From the NCBI GenBank assembly GCA_943735955.1, contig OX030964.1:7963131-8027130 (forward strand): a stretch of 64,000 nt of DNA. The letters run 5' to 3'. Each line of letters begins with the position of its first letter. The first letter of the stretch is position 1. The notes under the pieces were generated by a model. It was not told the DNA's origin. It was given only the letters and a program-made list of their open reading frames with translations, and did not search any database. Of this stretch, positions 23,690 through 38,400 are shown piece after piece. A program made the translations under genes and the position numbers. This DNA comes from Piscicola geometra (taxonomy: Eukaryota > Annelida > Clitellata > Hirudinida > Piscicolidae).

Positions 23690-24240
23690 TACGATTCGTG
23701 GTAGATGCTGAAGCACTCCAAATGTAAAGCTACATTACATTTAAGGCATTTCTTTTGCACTTTCTTTCCACATTGCTTGAATCTTTTTTGCCCATCTCCA
23801 ATTTGACTAATAAAATGATCTTATTAGTTTGGATACCACCGATCCACCAAGGCCTAAATCGCTGTTGCAATCTTCCGATGCTCCTTGATATGGGTTTACC
23901 AAATAACCAAGCCTATTATTTAGACGCCAAACTGTATTCCCAAACCTTATAGGTTTCCCTCTGATAAGTTCTTTTGATGAATGCCTCCCATAATATGACA
24001 CGATTGATTCATCAATTGCCAAATGACATTCTTTGGGCTAAAATTTGTAAAATCTGTCATTCATAGCATCAAATAATGGACGCACTTTGGCCATTCTGTC
24101 TAATTTATTAGTTTTCTCATTGTCATTGCAATGAAAATATCTTAATAATTATTCAAATCTGTTGACAGTTATAGCATTGCTTACAGCTAGATTGTGTCCA
24201 TGGTCGCTTTGTTCGCAATACATCCTGCGGTTTGCCATAG
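23690..24240 (-). pseudogene. piggyBac transposase remnant (DDE_Tnp_1_7 type)
   Basis: Minus-strand reading gives NAITVNRFE*LLRYFHCND, MAKVRPLFDAMNDRFYKF*, then LAIDESIVSYYGRHSSKEL and IRGKPIRF, with GYLVNPYQG after. The IDES aspartate is one of the catalytic acidic residues of the family. Further on, in a different frame, comes a C-terminal zinc-binding-like run (KKCLKCNVALHLECF..YH). At least two in-frame stops and one frameshift show that it is dead. The N-terminal portion is missing or scrambled by the inverted duplication at 24185-24399. Confidence 0.85.
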
Positions 24241-24399
24241 GAACATAGTCTCTTGATTTTGAGGGTAGAGCGCTATAGAAATTTATTTGATTGATTGCCT
24301 GAAAGAATGAGTATAGGCTATAATTATGCTTTCAGGTTTGCTCCTTTAGCAAACCGCAGGATTTACTGCGAACAAAGCGACCATGGACACAATCTAGCT
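24185..24399. repeat. Inverted duplication around a short-element tail inside the piggyBac remnant
   Basis: An arm of about 52 bp (24185-24237) recurs inverted at 24348-24399 with only a few mismatches. It carries the transposase stretch RRxYCEQSDHGHNLA in both orientations. The loop contains AGCGCTATAGAAAT plus TTGATTGATTG (24268-24297), the same tail as the LINE copies. Confidence 0.85.
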
Positions 24400-25422
24400 A
24401 TACTGTATAGTTATCAACTTGATGACTGTTACATAAAAAAATTAATTAAACAATGTGAGGAAAGACATGTTTTCAAATTTTGATTTGTCGTGTGAACTGT
24501 TAGAACTGTATCTGCTGAGAAGAAATCATTGTCATCTTCCAAAATACTAAGGACTTCATGAAGAGCGAATCTGAAAATAATTGTTTGTACCATCAGTATT
24601 ACTGCATAGTGTCCTTAAAAGAGGACATTCAATAAAACACAGTTTTTGGAAATAATATTACATGTAAAATGAAATTTATTTTAAAATAAGATATAAGAAT
24701 GAATAACAATAAAATAATATTATACATTATGAATGGTAGACATTAAATAAAATTATAACTAACTTTTTTTCATGAGCCATGACAAAAACACAAAAAATTT
24801 AGTTATCGCCTTGAAAAATCAGAATATCGAAACAATCTATGAATTTCAAATCACAAAAATTTTTTTAACAAAGGCTTCAGTTTATATAGGACTGGATTAG
24901 TTGCAAAGATAAGAAATATAATCAAGATAACTAATATAAAAAAAACTTTTATTGCTGTCCTTAAAAAAGGACAGTATGCGTTAATGAGTTTATTTTGCTG
25001 CTCGTCTTGTTGCTCGTGCTCCTAAGTTTTCTCACATTTCTCCTTATCTTCGTTTGTTACATTGGCTACCTTTGAGATATAGAGTGACTTTTAAAATATG
25101 CCTAAATATGTTTAAAATTCATAACTGTAATGCTCCAATCTATCTTAAAAATCTAATTAAACAACCCCCTAAATCTGGTCTAAGATCATCTACCTTTAAG
25201 CGTTTTTTTCGTTTTCCAGTTAAACACTCTTTTGCTAAACGTTCTTTTTCTCACTGTGGTCCTCTTTTATGGAATTCTTTACCTTCTTCTTTAACTTCAA
25301 CTAAGTCACTCATAACTTTCCGTCGAGGCCTGAAGACGTACTTGTTTGGGACGTGATGGCTGAGCGCTTTTGTTCACTTAGTAAAGAGCGCTATACAAAT
25401 TATTAGTGATTGATTGATTGAT

Positions 25423-26066
25423 ACCTCACAGATCTTGCTGCATTACCATGGTGCCTGCAGGCGTTCACACTTTTTAAACGAACAAAACGTAAATTAAGAG
25501 TGTGAAAAGATAATTTGTCCGAAAGAACGAAACATTGGTAGCACATTCCTCCCTACTTCCCTACTGGCTACGATTTGCTACAACAGGAAATTCCACTCAG
25601 AAGGGGCTATAGACGCCTCAATATTCGGAATATTATTCCAGTCTTCCAGTTGTCGATGAATTTCGGTTCCGATATATGAACCAAGAGAAATTATGCAAAC
25701 TGGTAAGTTGGGAAAGCAGTGAAAACGATGAGGATAATTGTTGACGAAGCATCCACAAGAGATGGAATTCGAACCGAACTTCACAGGTTTCCAACTCAAT
25801 CAAACTCGAACTATTCCATTAGGGTTCGAATCGCATCTCTAGTCTGCCTAATGGATGACATTGAATGCGCTTTACAATTAAATTACAAGGAATGGAAATG
25901 CCAACAGAGATTCAGCTTAAATAAACAAAATTCAAAGTAACTAAATCGACTGAGATATGCTGAAACGTTAAAAAAATCTCGTTACCCACCAGCCACTACA
26001 CCACCCACTACAACACCCACTACAACACCAACCACCACACCACTTTTATTCCCCCTACCACACCAC
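25423..26066. other. Intergenic region downstream of NAMPT
   Basis: No gene recognised. The last 100 bp (25990-26060) are CCACC/CAACACC-rich. Confidence 0.6.
26045..26050 (-). promoter_or_regulatory. Candidate NAMPT poly(A) signal
   Basis: TTTATT on the plus strand is AATAAA on the NAMPT strand, only 17-22 nt past the stop codon, implying a very short 3' UTR if used. Confidence 0.45.
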
Positions 26067-29045
<2,979 letters not shown>

Positions 29046-29504
29046 TTCACAAGCAGACATTCTCAAGTGTTGAGAATATAATTAGGAAGTGAACTTTGAT
29101 TGTATTGATTTTACTCCAAGCGTTGGGAAACAGATGATTTTTTTCATTTATGTCATTTTAGTTTCAAATTGAAGTTATAAATCTTTCAATTTAAAATTTA
29201 AATAGATTTTGAATTAGACAAGTAAAGTCATTCTGATATTTAAAGCCAGAAGTATTATCAAAGGTGATAAATGTTAGTTTAGATAATATTACAAAAATTT
29301 GGTAATAAAAAAGTATTTCACCTTAAAATTCTTAAGATTGTTGTCATTTTTTAATTGTCTGAATTTTTACTTTTAAAACTATCTTTCAAATGAAATTTGC
29401 ACGATAATAAGGATAACCTTAATCATTAAGGCTTAATGCAATTAGAAATCATTCTTATTTCTAGACTTTGAGGATTTACTCTCAATTTTTTTAACCTTAA
29501 GAAA
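29046..29504. promoter_or_regulatory. Shared upstream region of divergent NAMPT and TIMM8
   Basis: The two start codons are separated by 459 bp of AT-rich DNA, so 5' UTRs and both promoters must fit here unless upstream non-coding exons exist. No core motif was recognised. Confidence 0.5.
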
Positions 29505-29833
29505 ATGGAGGCTGCTAAAGACCCAGAGATGCAGCGGTTCATGCAGACTGAACAGCAAAAGGCCCTCATCACCCAACAACTGCACAAGTCTACTGCACAA
29601 CTACTACCAATACTACTAAAACTACTACCATTACTTTTCTCCATCATACTTTTTTAACCAACCCACACAGGTTCACGGACACCTGCTGGGAGGCGTGCAT
29701 GAGCAAGCCACGGGACAAGATGGACTACAAGAGCGAGGCTTGCGTCAGCAACTGCGTCGAACGCTACATCGACACCACCCTCCTGATCGCCAACCGCTTC
29801 CAGCAACTCCTCCAGAAGTCCATGCAGCAGTGA
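29505..29833 (+). CDS. TIMM8: Small Tim chaperone TIMM8
   Basis: Two exons, 29505-29587 and 29671-29833, encoding about 81 aa. The protein has the twin CX3C signature of small Tim proteins, CWEAC and CVSNC, with ACVSNCVERYIDT matching TIMM8A/B (human ACFVNCVERFIDT) rather than TIMM9, 10 or 13. TIMM8 pairs with TIMM13 in the mitochondrial intermembrane space and escorts hydrophobic inner-membrane precursors such as TIMM23. The donor is GTCTAC, and phase 2 joins to give the Lys of LHKFTDTCW. A or B paralogue assignment is not meaningful for an invertebrate single copy. Confidence 0.95.
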
Positions 29834-30763
29834 ATGCATAGATTGTGCGCCTGTTGAGATGCAAAGCAGCTTTTTGTCATCAGTCCTATTATAATGTGAA
29901 TCTAAGTATTTATCGACCACAAATGCTATTACCATTAAAACCGTATTTGCCTAAAATGCACTGCATCCAGTGTAATTAAAAATGTGTCAGAGTATTTTAT
30001 TGTAATCATAAACACTTCTAAATGCATCACAAGTACTGCACTGATGCAATGCTACTTAATCGTGCAAATGCACTGGTGAGAGAACGCTCCCAGAGATGTT
30101 TGATACAGTTTTTATTTATGTGTGTTTGTTTTTATCAACACGTGTGTATGTGTTTGAGACACAGTTAGTATGTGTGTGCAATTTGTGAATATGTTTGGAT
30201 TAAAACAACAATTAAAATCCTCAACCACTTATACTTTTCGTACACTCAAACATCGCTTTTTCTTGAACATAAAGTCCAAATACCGTGGTCCTCAATAATG
30301 CAAATATCTCGAAACTAAGACTGAACTATTAGCAACCAAGTAAAAGTTATAATGAAGAAATTATTCAGCAAAGTTTTGAAATTCCTGGAAAGTTTCAAGG
30401 TGTCGAGAAACGCGTCGAAGCAACTGCTCGTTGGCGGCATTTAAAACAAGTGCTCTGAATAAATTATCGACCAGAAACAGGTATTCTTTTCAGTTTATGG
30501 TTTAGCATGCAGTGTGGTGCTCAGTTATGGATCGACGCATCCATAAAGATCTATAAAGGACCCTCCAACCACATGCCTCCATCGCTTCTGCAGCAAGGTG
30601 GGTCTGCCATGTCCTTTCTGTAGACTTTAAGCCGCTCATCTGCCTCCTTTCCAATCCTTTCAACGTCTTTCTTCATCTCATCTAAGCCTCCAGTCAATCA
30701 AAAGTATTTGTATAGCGCTTTTTTTATTTCCTTGCACTCTTTTTATTCTTCAAAACTCACCAG
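29834..30763. other. TIMM8 3' flank and upstream region of the seven-module gene
   Basis: ATTAAA signals occur near 29934 and 30197. A minus-oriented short-element tail (AGCGCTATACAAATACTTTT on the minus strand, then GATTGACTGG) lies at 30693-30722, only 40 bp before the next start codon. No other feature was recognised. Confidence 0.55.
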
Positions 30764-32171
30764 ATGGCAGTGCATAGATGCCATTTCTACGCGACATTTC
30801 TCGTCGTTCTTCTCGCTTGCTTGTGCGCCAGTGTCGAAGGAGCCGAGACAAGTCTGCTTCATTAATCCATGCATTCATTCGTTTTCACTTATTCTCACAT
30901 GCACACACACCATTTTTCACATGCACACACACTCACTCACAAGCACCCATCACACACACACACACACACATCCTCCAGGCTACTGGCAAACCTTCGTTCT
31001 ATCGAAAAATTCCCATATAAGTGAGTTTTCTTTGACGTGACTTGTCGCATTTTAAAGATTGGCCTCTTTTGTCTCTTTTCTCCTTTATCATCCTCTCATC
31101 CACTCTCTTCCATCCATCCCTCCCCATCTTCCATCCATCCCTCCCCATCTTCCATCCATCCCTCCCCATCTTCCATCCATCCTCCACCACCTCATCCACC
31201 ACCTACCTTTGCCAGAAGCGGAGACTGGCAAACAGATCTGCTTTCCGAACAAGAACCACACCAGAGAGGTCTTGGGTAAGCAGTGCCATGACACCACTTT
31301 AAAAAATATTTTAATGCTCTAGTATCATAACGTAAAAAAGTCTAAATGTTTGTAAAACTAAAATATAAAATAAAATAAAAATACTGAGAGCAGAAGCAAC
31401 AGAAATAATATTAGTATTAAATGTATAAAAACATGAAAACAAAGAATAAATAATCCTGCCATGACCTTGACACAATTGACCTTGTGAACCCTGCAGGCAA
31501 CATCCTCTACAAGAACAGCAGCACCCTCTGCATCCAGAACACTCTGGTGTTGGCGCAGTTCGGCAAGGTCGGGAGGGAGGAGTGCCGTCGGGAAGCTGCA
31601 CATCTGATGCCGAAAACTTTATAATTATCATAAATTTATTTAACAACAACATCATCCCTACCAACAACAACAACACCACTACCAACAACAACAACACCAC
31701 TACCAACAACAACAACACCACTACCAACAACAACACCACTCCAGCATTTCAGCCTAGATTTCCAAAGTGAGAGGACTGTTCTCACGGCGGTGATCACAAG
31801 CACCACCATTAAGATCAGTCAGTGCTTGTCGAGGCCCTGTGTGTCTGTTGCCTCTAAGTTGCACTAACCCACAACACAGAAAACTGACCTTGAAACGCAA
31901 AATATAAAAATTACAACAACAAAACTAACAACACTTACATCACAATACTTACAAAAACAGCAAAACTTACAAAAAAACAACACTTACAACAGCAACACTT
32001 TTAACAACAACAAAAACAACCTTCATAACAAAAACAACACTCACAACAACAACAACACTCACAAAAACAACAACAACAACAGTGGCGAACATGTTGTCAA
32101 ACTTCGTGATATTTCTATTTCGTGACACACTCCCTGACACACTCAGATACGACCAAGTTATGGGCAGGGTA

Positions 32172-32208
<37 letters not shown>

Positions 32209-35200
32209 CATCATCATCATCATCATCAAAAAGTCATAATAATAAAAACAATAGTTACAAAAATAATTATAATTACGAGCATTATTATAGTCACTTGACC
32301 GTAGTAGGAGTAACAGCGAAAAAAATAACGGCCACACAAAAAAACAAAACATTAGCCACACCAGCCACAAAACCAGCAACAAAAAATTAGCAACATCAAC
32401 AACAAAACACCAGCAACAACAAAATAAGCCACAACAACTGCACCAACAACAACTGCACCAACAACAACTGCACCAACAACAACTGCACCAACAACAACTG
32501 CACCAACAACAACTGCACCAACAACAACTGCACCACCAACAACTGCACCAAAAACTGCACAACAACAACTGCACCAACAACAACTGCACCAACAACAACT
32601 GCACCAACAACTGCACACACACACAGGTTCAGGAGTGTGCAAGGTACACTGGCAAGGGCTTCAAGCCGAACGAGGAGATGAGACTGCAGTGCGGCAGGGC
32701 CGTCAAGGGAAGGTTTGTGTGTCCCTCCCTCTTGTGTGTCCTTCTATCTTGTGTGTTCATCTGTGTGTGTCCATCTCTTGGTTTATCTTCCTTATTCCCT
32801 GGCTACTTCACCACTTTTACTTCTTTCATCATCTCACCTTCCCACCTCCATCTAACCAACCTCACTTTTCTCACCATTTTACCACCATATCATCACTACC
32901 TCACTACCATCTCATCACCTCACTCCAGGTTCTTGTACATCTGGGGCCTTGGGACAAACAAGATCGAGAGTGCCTACGTGGCACAGATTAAAGTCGAATT
33001 CTCAATCACTGGTCAGTGAGCTGGAGAGAGGGAGAGGGGGAAGGATAGGAGGAAGAAGAGAAAGAGTGAGAGAGAGGGGAAGAGGGAGGTGGTAAAAGGG
33101 GGTTTGCAAGGGAGTGGGTAGAAGGTTTTCTATATCATTTTAAACTTCTTCTCACATCTCAAATCCACGTCACCCTCCTTCCAAATCTCCTTCACCATTT
33201 TCCTGGTTACCTCACTGAATGCTCCTCCTACAGTCGATATGGGCACAGACCAGGGCTTGATCGATGCAGGCGGAGCTAGCAAGAAATACATCATGAGCTT
33301 CGTGCGAATGTCACCCTGGGGAATGGAGTCCAAGGGGTTAGGTTTAGAATCCATTCATCCATCCATCCATCCATCCATCCATCCATCCATCCATCCATCC
33401 ATCCATCCATCCATCCATCCATCCATCCATCCATCTATCCATCCATCCATCCATCTATCCATCCATCCATCCATCCATCCATCCATCCATCCATCCATCC
33501 ATCCATCCATCCATCCATCCATCCATCCATCCATCCATCCATCCATCCATCCATCCATCCATCCATCCATCCATCCATCCATCCATCCATCCATCCATCC
33601 ATCCATCCATCCATCCATCCATCCATCCATCCATCCATCCATCCATCCATCCATCCATCCATCCATCCATCCATCCATCTATCCGTCCATCCATCCATCC
33701 ATCCATCCATCCATCCATCCATCCATCCATCCATTCATCCATCCATCCATCCATCCATCAATCTATCCATCCATCCATCCATCCATCCATCCATCCATCC
33801 ATCCATCCATCCATCCATCCATCCATCCATCCATCCATCCATCCATCCATCCATCCATCCATCCATCCATCCATCCATCCATCCATCCATCCATCCATCC
33901 ATCCATCCATCCATCCATCCATCCATCCATCCATCCATCCATCCATCCATCCATCCATCCATCCATCCATCCATCCATCCATCCATCCATCCATCCATCC
34001 ATCCATCCATCCATCCATCCATCCATCCATCCATCCATCCATCCATCCATCCATCCATCCATCCATCCATCCATCCATCCATCCATCCATCCATCCATCC
34101 ATCCATCCATCCATCCATCCATCCATCCATCCATCCATCCATCCATCCATCCATCCAGTTACTGGATGGTACAATTCGGAGTTACATACCTAGTGGAGAC
34201 GGTGTTAGTTGAAGTCGAGAAAAGTCTTCTCAGTGAGTGTCCACCAACTACTACTACTACTAGCAACCCCAATCGACTTATGCTAATGAGCAAAAGTGAC
34301 GTTTTACAGTAAAATTATAGAAAAGTCTTAAAATTTAAGCTATGCGTAATTCTATCGAAATAAAAAAGCAAGTGCATGAAAGACAATTTCATTATCTTTT
34401 AAATGAGTATTTTATAAATAAATTATATATTATGTAAGCTTTCAAATAAAAGGATTTTAATCAAAATATCCCTTGAATCTAGCGTAACAGTAAAAAGCTA
34501 TAATTTAGGGACTGCTACTTTTTATACGTACTTATTCATTTCTTATTTCGCTAACCAAAAAATTACGTATAATATTGAATCATACATAATTAGATTCGTC
34601 TTTAAATAATCTATCATTATATTTTTCTTAAGTTGAATAAATATTAAGTGAGAAGCCAGAAAACTTGAGGCAAAGCTCTAAATTTAGTAATTCGGGAATC
34701 AAAAAAGATAGTTTTTACTTAAGAAAGTTATTGAAAAAGTATAAGTTATACTCAATAAAATTCTGTAAAAAAAGTTTTGAAAAAACATTTTTTAAGTATA
34801 CGAAATAGATTTTAAAGTGTACATGCTTTCGAAATTGTTAAGTTATTAAGTTAAAATACGTATAACTTTTTTTTAAACAAACAAATTAAAATTTGGTTAA
34901 CGTATTTAAAATCAGTAAATCAAAATCTACAATTTTAGCGTTTCAATTTTAAAAAAGTATATAATAACTAATAAGAATAAACTACTGTAAAGGTTGATTT
35001 CTTCCATAAGTGAAGCTTTTAAAATGTTAATAACTTTGTCATTTTGAAATATATAATTCTTTTAACTTTTAATTCTGATTCCTTGTATCAAATTAAATAA
35101 AACTAGTGATTTTCAACAATATAAGAAGAAAAAAACAAAAGTTATGACAAAAAAACAATATTTCTGTTTTGTGAGGGGGCCGTGAATTGCTTATAGATTA

Positions 35201-35425
35201 TGACGTAAAAACGGTACAAAAAATGTGTTCTTTTTAAATTTTAAAATAGGTATAACTTTTTTTTAAACAAAAAAATTAAAATTTGGTTAACGTATTTAAA
35301 ATCAGTAAATCAAAATCTACGATTTGAGCGTTTCAATTTAAAAAAATGAACATGTTTTAAAAATCGATTGGGGTTGCTACTACTACCAATACTATTACTA
35401 CTACTACTAGTACTACTACCAATAT

Positions 35426-35481
<56 letters not shown>

Positions 35482-38400
35482 TTACTAGAACTACTACTAC
35501 TACTACTACTACTACTATAAATGTCACTTCTACTACTACCACCACTACCAAAACCACCACTACCAAAACCACTACTACCAAAACCACCACCACGACAGAG
35601 AGTAGGGGATTGCTGATCGACGTGGGAACAATCAACGTCAACGGCCAGGGCACTTACGCCGGCAACAAAGCTTCAGTCCTCAGCGCTGACCTGACCGCCT
35701 TTCTTATTCAGGTACTCGCTCATCCTTCATTCGAGCGTCCACCTTCCTTCACCGCATCACAGGCGCACACACTCAGTCATCGATCGTAGGGAGTGACACA
35801 CCCGTTAAATGAGCGCTCAGGTGTCGATGGATGAGCCCCATGAAACTTGGGGAACCTTCCCCACAGGTTCAATTGTCTGGCAACTCGATCAGAATTAAAG
35901 GCAACGGTGGCGATGGTTTCTTGAGTGACCGTGCAATTGAGTCTATCGAAGTGCTGTGTGGCCAGGGTGGCAACCACTTCTACTGTGAGTGGGCTGGTCG
36001 AGTTGTGGAAAGGTCAACTGTGTCCTCATTGCTTTTCAATCGAATTGTCTTGGTGCTTGCTCCTCCGCAAATCCCCAACCCACCAATCCATCAACTCATC
36101 CATCCACTCACCAACCCACCAATCCATCAACCCACCCACCAACCCACCTATCAACCCACCCATCAACCCACCTATCAACCCACCCATCAACCCACCTATC
36201 AACCCACCCATCAACCCACCCATCAACCCACCTATCAACCCACCTATCAACCCACCTATCAACCCACCCATCAACCCACCCATCAACCCACCCATCAACC
36301 CACCAACCTACCCACCCAGCAACCCACCCACTCACGAACCCACCCACCCACCCATCAACCCACCAACCAACCCACCCAACAACCCACCAACACAGTCAAA
36401 GACATTGTGAAGATAACGGAAACGCATTCTTTCGAGAGGGCGGTCCTGAAGAAGGACTTGAGGGCGGAGTTGCAGACGTGGCAGGATGACAAGACCAAAG
36501 TCACAGGTGTGTGTCGGAGGAGGGGGGAGAGGAGAGAGAGGGTGTGTCGGAGGAGGGGGGAGAAGAGAGAGAAGGTGTGTCGGAGAAGGGGGGAGAAGAA
36601 GAGAGAGGGTGTGTGTTGAAGGAGGGGGGAGAAGAGAGAGAGGGTGTGTCGGAGAAGGGGGGAGAAGAGAGAGAAGGTGTGTCGGAGGAGGGGAGAGAAG
36701 AGAGAGAGGGTGTGTTGGAGAAGGGAGAACAAAAAAGATGGAGAAAAGTGTTGTTTAAAAAAGTGTATTGTTTGCTTGAGGAAGAAGGATGACTGAAGGT
36801 AATGAAGGTTGAGGCTCCCAAAAAAACGAGTGTTTGGTTCTATCAGTTGGCACTGCACCCACACAGGCTGGATCATGGTGGACATGATCAAACGGTACAT
36901 AGTTCTTGGCGTGAGCATCCGCAGTGGACCTGACCTTCAAGGTTTGGAATAATTGTTGAGCGCTACAGAAATCAGATGAAGGAGTCTTGGAGTGAATGCC
37001 TGTTTGAACACTCTACCCCCTCTGTCCACAATGTACAACAGTGGTCGCAAGCATGCAGGGAATGGTGATTGCAACATCCAACTTCATCCCAAACCACGTC
37101 CTCACCAGGGTCTGAACGTTTTCCCAAATATTCTTTCCCACTCCTTTTTCCCACTCATTTGCTCTTGATGCAGCCTCATCAGCACGATGCACTCCCCTCA
37201 GAACGACAAACTCGAATCCGAAGTGTGTGGTGAGATTGGAATCAATACCCCCATCTCTGCGAACAAAGAAAACATGTCAGTAGAGAGTTTTCAACAATTG
37301 TTTTTAATCGTTTTCATATAATCATCATCATCTTCTTCCAACTCATCATCATTATCATCATCATCATCATCCTCATCACCATCATCATCATCATCACCAG
37401 CATTGCCTGCCTACCTGGACCCTCACTGGGAGTCTTTGTGATGATCTACAACACACAAAAGCCCCTCTTTCTCAACGCCATCCAGTACCTCAAGGTCTAC
37501 ATCAAACTCGACGTCCTATACTACTGTGAGTTTTTTCTCAGACTTCAGAAAGCGCTATAGAAAAGTATTTGATTGATTTATTAATTGATTGATTGATTGA
37601 TTGATAAAATGAATCTTTCTTTTTCGTTTCCTTATTCCACAATCACTCATCCAACGGCCGTAGTTGACTTCCAGTTGCCACCAGTAGTGATTCAGCCACC
37701 CAAGGCTCCAGAGTCGCCGTTGAACATCACAATCTTCTTCGTTTACATCGAGATGATGGTCGTTCCGCCCACAGGCTACTGGGTGGTCGACTTGATGCGA
37801 ACCATGAAGGTCATCGGAGTCCAAATTGTGGGAGGAGCAAGTGAGTGCAAGTCATTTTGAATGAGTTTGCTACTTTTTCTCTCTCACCTCCTCCATGATC
37901 CTCCACCACAGGCTCGTTCACTCTCAACTCTTTCAGCATCTTCGTGCAGGAAACTTACCTCAACAACCTGGTCAACGTGTGTGCTAGGTGGGTTCTTGTT
38001 TCCTAAACTTTTCCTCCTTCCCGATCCGATCTCACTAACTCTTCCCAGGTACATGGGCCAGGCTATGAAGCCAAAAGATGCCATGTACCTTCAGTGCTCA
38101 CCAGAACCAAAAAATGGTATTACTAAAGATCGCAATCATTCACTTTTAACTTTTTCAAGTTTTTCGAATCACTTTTTAACACCATGTATAAGGCGCGCCT
38201 ATATTTAGTGGCAAAAAATGATTATAGGAAACGACTAATACAACTGGAATTGTCATTATTTCACCATTACTCAATCTGTGAAGCCAAGGCATTTTGAAAG
38301 TTTAAATGTTGTCTTTAAAGAATCCAACGATTTCAAAACGGTGGCAACCACCACGACCATCTCTCAGGACGCTACGTCGTCATCATCAAACTCGAGAAGC

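Larger units (their letters stand above)
23517..24988 (-). mobile_element. Degenerate piggyBac-type DNA transposon in a TTAA site
   Basis: Terminal inverted repeats are CCCATTAACGCATGAC at 23517 and GTATGCGTTAATGAG ending 24988. The left flank is TTAA (23513-23516), and the right flank TTTA (24989-24992) is a one-base-mutated duplicate. TTAA duplication and termini beginning CCC are hallmarks of the piggyBac superfamily. It carries a broken transposase on the minus strand. The insertion point is inside LINE copy A, where copy B reads GGCTTTAATTGTGCTGCTCG without interruption. Confidence 0.85.
23456..25422 (+). mobile_element. LINE 3' end (copy A), split by a piggyBac-type insertion
   Basis: Left part 23456-23516 and right part 24989-25422. 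Rejoined conceptually, these match copy B (41905-42512) at roughly 97% by eye. The right part encodes the C-terminal region of a non-LTR reverse transcriptase (HWLPLRYRVTFKICLNMFK, WNSLPSSL, FRRGLKTYLF). It ends with GAGCGCTATACAAAT and a GATT-repeat tail. Only the 3' end is present, as expected for 5'-truncated LINE insertion. The clade was not determined; a CR1/L2-like group is possible. Confidence 0.85.
33234..35984 (+). other. Module 3 of the F5/8C-like protein
   Basis: Linker exon 33234-33336, then [20 protein letters not shown] (34159-34232), [19 protein letters not shown] (35599-35711) and [20 protein letters not shown] with IESIEVLC (35867-35984). The middle piece lacks the cysteine seen in most modules. 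The first two pieces are separated by an (ATCC)n tract, and the next intron contains 1.1 kb of AT-rich DNA. Confidence 0.6.

Noticed and set aside
33239..34312. 357-codon frame with HPSIHPSI repeats joining two real exons
   Set aside because: Although the repeat is open in frame, the exons join in phase when 33337-34158 is removed (GG|T TAC TGG gives GYWMVQFG, matching GYWVVDL in module 5). Retention in some transcripts cannot be excluded.
37042..37525. Exact exon joins in module 4
   Set aside because: Peptides such as [16 protein letters not shown] and [19 protein letters not shown] clearly belong to the module pattern, but no canonical donor/acceptor set kept phase. Boundaries are left open rather than forced.
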